Source: Marinobacter pelagius (GTDB lineage Bacteria; Pseudomonadota; Gammaproteobacteria; Pseudomonadales; Oleiphilaceae). From it: a stretch of 64,000 nt of DNA. Below are positions 61,555 to 64,000 of the stretch, in pieces. The DNA lies in NCBI RefSeq assembly GCF_003315345.1, contig NZ_QNRO01000018.1, positions 1 through 64,000 of the forward strand. Direction: 5' to 3'. The notes under the pieces are model-generated. The model saw only the letters and a list, made by a program, of their open reading frames with translations. It ran no database searches and was not told where the DNA came from. How positions within the stretch are numbered: the first letter of the stretch is position 1; each line of letters begins with the position of its first letter. The position numbers and the translations under genes are program-made.

Positions 61555-64000
61555 ATTTTCAACTTTCTCCCCACCGTCATTCTGCCGCCACAGCCATTTC
61601 TCCAGCAGGATAATCAGGAACCCCGCAAACGCCACACCCGTGGACAGCAACCAGTCGGCGGCCTCCAGCGGCCGGGTATGGAAAAGCTGGTTGAGCGGCT
61701 CGAGATAGACAAAGGCCAGCTGAAGCACCAGGGTCACCCCAATCCCGAGATACACCCACAGATTGCCGAACAGCCCGATGCGCCAGAACGTCTGGGTGAG
61801 CGAGCGGCAGTTCAGCAAGTACAGCATCTGGAACAGGATGATGGTGGTTACCGCCATGGTCTGGGCCTTGCCCCGGGCGAGCTCAACAGCAGCCCCTTCG
61901 GAAAGATCGGCGGTGTACTCCAACAGGAAAAGCCCAGCGGCCCCACCGGTCATCAGGGCACCGACCAGGAAGGTGCGAACCACCAGGAACCGGCTCAGCA
62001 GAGGCTCCTTTGGCGGCCTCGGCGGTCGTTTCATCAAACCCGGCTCCCGGGCCTCCAGAGCCAGTGGCAACGCCAGCGCAATGGCAACGACCAGGTTCAC
62101 CCAGAGAATCTGCACGGGCTCGATCGGCATCAGAAGATGACCGTCGGTCACGGGGAAGAAAAGGACCGCGACCAGGATGATCATTGCCTGCCCCAGACTG
62201 GTGGGCAGCACGAACGCGAGGGACTTCGAAAGGTTGTCGTAGACCCTTCGCCCTTCCTCTACCGCGGCGCTGATGGAGGCAAAATTATCATCCGCCAGCA
62301 CAATGTCGCTGGCTTCCCGTGCAACCGCGGTGCCGTTGATTCCCATGGCAACCCCGATCTCTGCCCGCTTCAGCGCCGGCGCATCATTAACACCGTCACC
62401 GGTCATGGCGACAACCTGCCCTCCGGCCTGAAGGGCCTTGACCAGCCGCAGCTTATGCTCGGGCGCCACACGGGCAAAAACGTTGGTGGAGTGTACCAGT
62501 TCAAGCAGTTCGGCATCGGTTGCGGCCTCGATCTGCACTCCCGTCACCACCTGCGCACCCACGCCGTCGGTCTCCAGCAAACCGATGCTCTGGCCGATGG
62601 CCCGGGCAGTCTCCGCGTGATCGCCAGTGACCATCTTGACCACAACGCCGGCCTGCTGACAGACCCTGACCGCATGAATGGCCTCGTCTCGGGGCGGATC
62701 CGACATACCAACCAGACCAAGAAAACAAAGCTCGTCCTGCCAGCCGGAGGAGTTCAGGTCCACATTGGCGGCGGGCTTTGCCATGGCAACGGCCAGCACG
62801 CGCATACCCCGTGCAGCCAGCGCCTCCACCGCTTCATGCACAAGCTCCACGGCCATTGGCCGGCCTCCGGCGAATACCGGGCACATCCCGGCGATCACCT
62901 CCGGCGCGCCCTTCACACACACCATGTCGGCGCCATTGCCGGATTCGTGCAGGGTCGCCATGAACTGACTTTCCGAACTGAACGGGATCTCGTCCTTGCG
63001 GGGGAAAGCCGCCCGCGTCGAGTCTTCATCCAGCTCCGCCTTACCGGCTGCGACGACCAGAGCCCCCTCGGTGGGGTCGCCAACGATTCGCCAGCGCCCG
63101 TCCCTGCACTCCAGCTCCGCATCGTTACAGAGCAAACCCGCCAGCAGCAGATCGTGAACCGGCTCCGGCACCGGGGACAACGTCTGGCCTTCGGCCCGAA
63201 GCTCCCCTTCAGGCGCGTATCCGATTCCGGTCACCTCGACCTCCAGATCCGGCGTCCACATTGCCTCGACAGTCATTTCATTGCGCGTCAGGGTGCCGGT
63301 CTTGTCGGTACAGATGACAGTGGTACTGCCCAGGGTTTCGACTGCAGGAAGGTGACGGACAATCGCACGGCGACGCGCCATGCGCTGTACGCCGATGGCC
63401 GATGCGATAGTGATAACCGCAGGCAGACCTTCGGGAATGGAGGCAACGGCCAGCGTGATGGCGGCCAGCGCACTGTCGAGCAGCGAGTTGTCCCGCCACA
63501 TGCCGACAAGAAAGATAAGCACCGCGATCACGAGGATCGTCAGGGAAATAACCCTTACCATGCTGGCGAGCCGGCGGGTCAGCGGAGTTTGCAGATCCTC
63601 GGTTTCACTCAACAGCCGGGAGATCCGTCCCAGCTCGCTGCCCGCACCAGTGGCGACCACCACACCGTCTGCGGTACCGGCAGTGACCAGGGTTCCTCCA
63701 AAAGCCATGGAATGGCGATCACCAATCACCGCGTCACTTGCCACAGGTTCTTCCTGCTTGGTCACCGGAAGCGATTCCCCGGTGAGTGCAGCCTCATCGA
63801 CCTGCAGTCCATTGACCTCAAGCAGCCGGACATCCGCTGCCACCTGGTCTCCGGCCTGCAGTAACAGCACATCCCCCGGCACCACTGTATGGGCGGGAAC
63901 CGATTTCGCGTCACCGTTGCGCAGCACCGTGGCATTCTGGGGCACCATCCGGCTCAACGCCTCGATGGCCTTGGTGGCGCGCATTTCCTGGACAAAGCCG
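61543..64000 (-). CDS. P-type Ca2+/cation ATPase, 5' end outside window
   Basis: Type II (SERCA/PMCA-like) cation-transporting ATPase; 818 codons are in the window and the N-terminus lies beyond 64000 (frame still open: GFVQEMRAT). Landmarks: TGES actuator, PEGLP of the calcium-pump transmembrane helix 4, phosphorylation motif DKTGT, KGAPE, TGDGVNDAP hinge, and about six C-terminal membrane helices. PEGLP and overall order favour Ca2+ or H+/Mn2+ transport. The terminal residues Gly-Val-Arg and the TGA stop are encoded by REP palindrome 3. Confidence 0.9.
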   Translation of the reverse strand, partial: GFVQEMRATKAIEALSRMVPQNATVLRNGDAKSVPAHTVVPGDVLLLQAGDQVAADVRLLEVNGLQVDEAALTGESLPVTKQEEPVASDAVIGDRHSMAFGGTLVTAGTADGVVVATGAGSELGRISRLLSETEDLQTPLTRRLASMVRVISLTILVIAVLIFLVGMWRDNSLLDSALAAITLAVASIPEGLPAVITIASAIGVQRMARRRAIVRHLPAVETLGSTTVICTDKTGTLTRNEMTVEAMWTPDLEVEVTGIGYAPEGELRAEGQTLSPVPEPVHDLLLAGLLCNDAELECRDGRWRIVGDPTEGALVVAAGKAELDEDSTRAAFPRKDEIPFSSESQFMATLHESGNGADMVCVKGAPEVIAGMCPVFAGGRPMAVELVHEAVEALAARGMRVLAVAMAKPAANVDLNSSGWQDELCFLGLVGMSDPPRDEAIHAVRVCQQAGVVVKMVTGDHAETARAIGQSIGLLETDGVGAQVVTGVQIEAATDAELLELVHSTNVFARVAPEHKLRLVKALQAGGQVVAMTGDGVNDAPALKRAEIGVAMGINGTAVAREASDIVLADDNFASISAAVEEGRRVYDNLSKSLAFVLPTSLGQAMIILVAVLFFPVTDGHLLMPIEPVQILWVNLVVAIALALPLALEAREPGLMKRPPRPPKEPLLSRFLVVRTFLVGALMTGGAAGLFLLEYTADLSEGAAVELARGKAQTMAVTTIILFQMLYLLNCRSLTQTFWRIGLFGNLWVYLGIGVTLVLQLAFVYLEPLNQLFHTRPLEAADWLLSTGVAFAGFLIILLEKWLWRQNDGGEKVENGVR

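Noticed and set aside
61678..63864. 728-codon plus-strand frame opposite the cation ATPase
   Set aside because: Antisense shadow rich in His/Gln/Arg; all conserved ATPase motifs are on the minus strand.

Overview
The window is a housekeeping-rich stretch of a gammaproteobacterial chromosome. It most likely comes from Marinobacter or a close relative; this is inferred from Pseudomonas-like gene order, a PEP-CTERM protein and the flavour of the proteins, and no database was searched. Nearly every base is coding. Strong sigma70 promoters, intrinsic terminators and one tRNA can be read directly.

Layout. 1-345: three tandem rRNA-type promoters and a boxA point left, toward an rRNA operon outside the window. 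376-7064: tyrS, an OapA/MepM-like murein hydrolase, anmK, and the argC-DUF6776-bactofilin-erpA operon. 7218-12169: a ClC channel, hemJ, thiD, thiE and hemL, with an apparent ATC start codon on thiD. 12204-16418: an ECF sigma/anti-sigma envelope module with a TPR beta-barrel protein and a divergent DUF4382 lipoprotein. 16471-19364: PBP1b and its probable LpoP-type activator. 19486-23714: a fused APH-like/P-loop kinase, a Rieske protein, sfsA, dksA and gluQ.

23765-34315 is the carbon-catabolite block. A microprotein overlaps cbrA, followed by cbrB, then an unannotated CrcZ-type sRNA with CbrB-like sites, a sigma54 promoter, five A-rich Hfq/Crc clusters and a terminator. After it come pcnB, folK, panB, panC and pgi. 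34298-41473: a second folK, folB, plsY, tsaD, the rpsU-dnaG-rpoD operon and tRNA-Ile2(CAU).

41474-49029 is the accessory part. The tRNA 3' end is duplicated 121 bp downstream. An Ig-like lipoprotein, a PEP-CTERM protein and a FadL-like porin paired with a 1089-residue Ig-like lipoprotein follow. 49131-55676: a molybdopterin oxidoreductase with a DUF2489 protein, an HDOD protein and recG. 55684-61282: oxyR, an SDR, ridA, and gmk-rpoZ-spoT. The spoT leader carries its own promoter, a 9-codon ORF and an intrinsic terminator. 61391-64000: three REP-like palindromes, one supplying the stop codon of a truncated P-type Ca2+ ATPase.

The strongest candidates for new biology are the spoT leader, the CrcZ locus, the ECF envelope module, the FadL/Ig lipoprotein pair and the tRNA-flanked structured segment.
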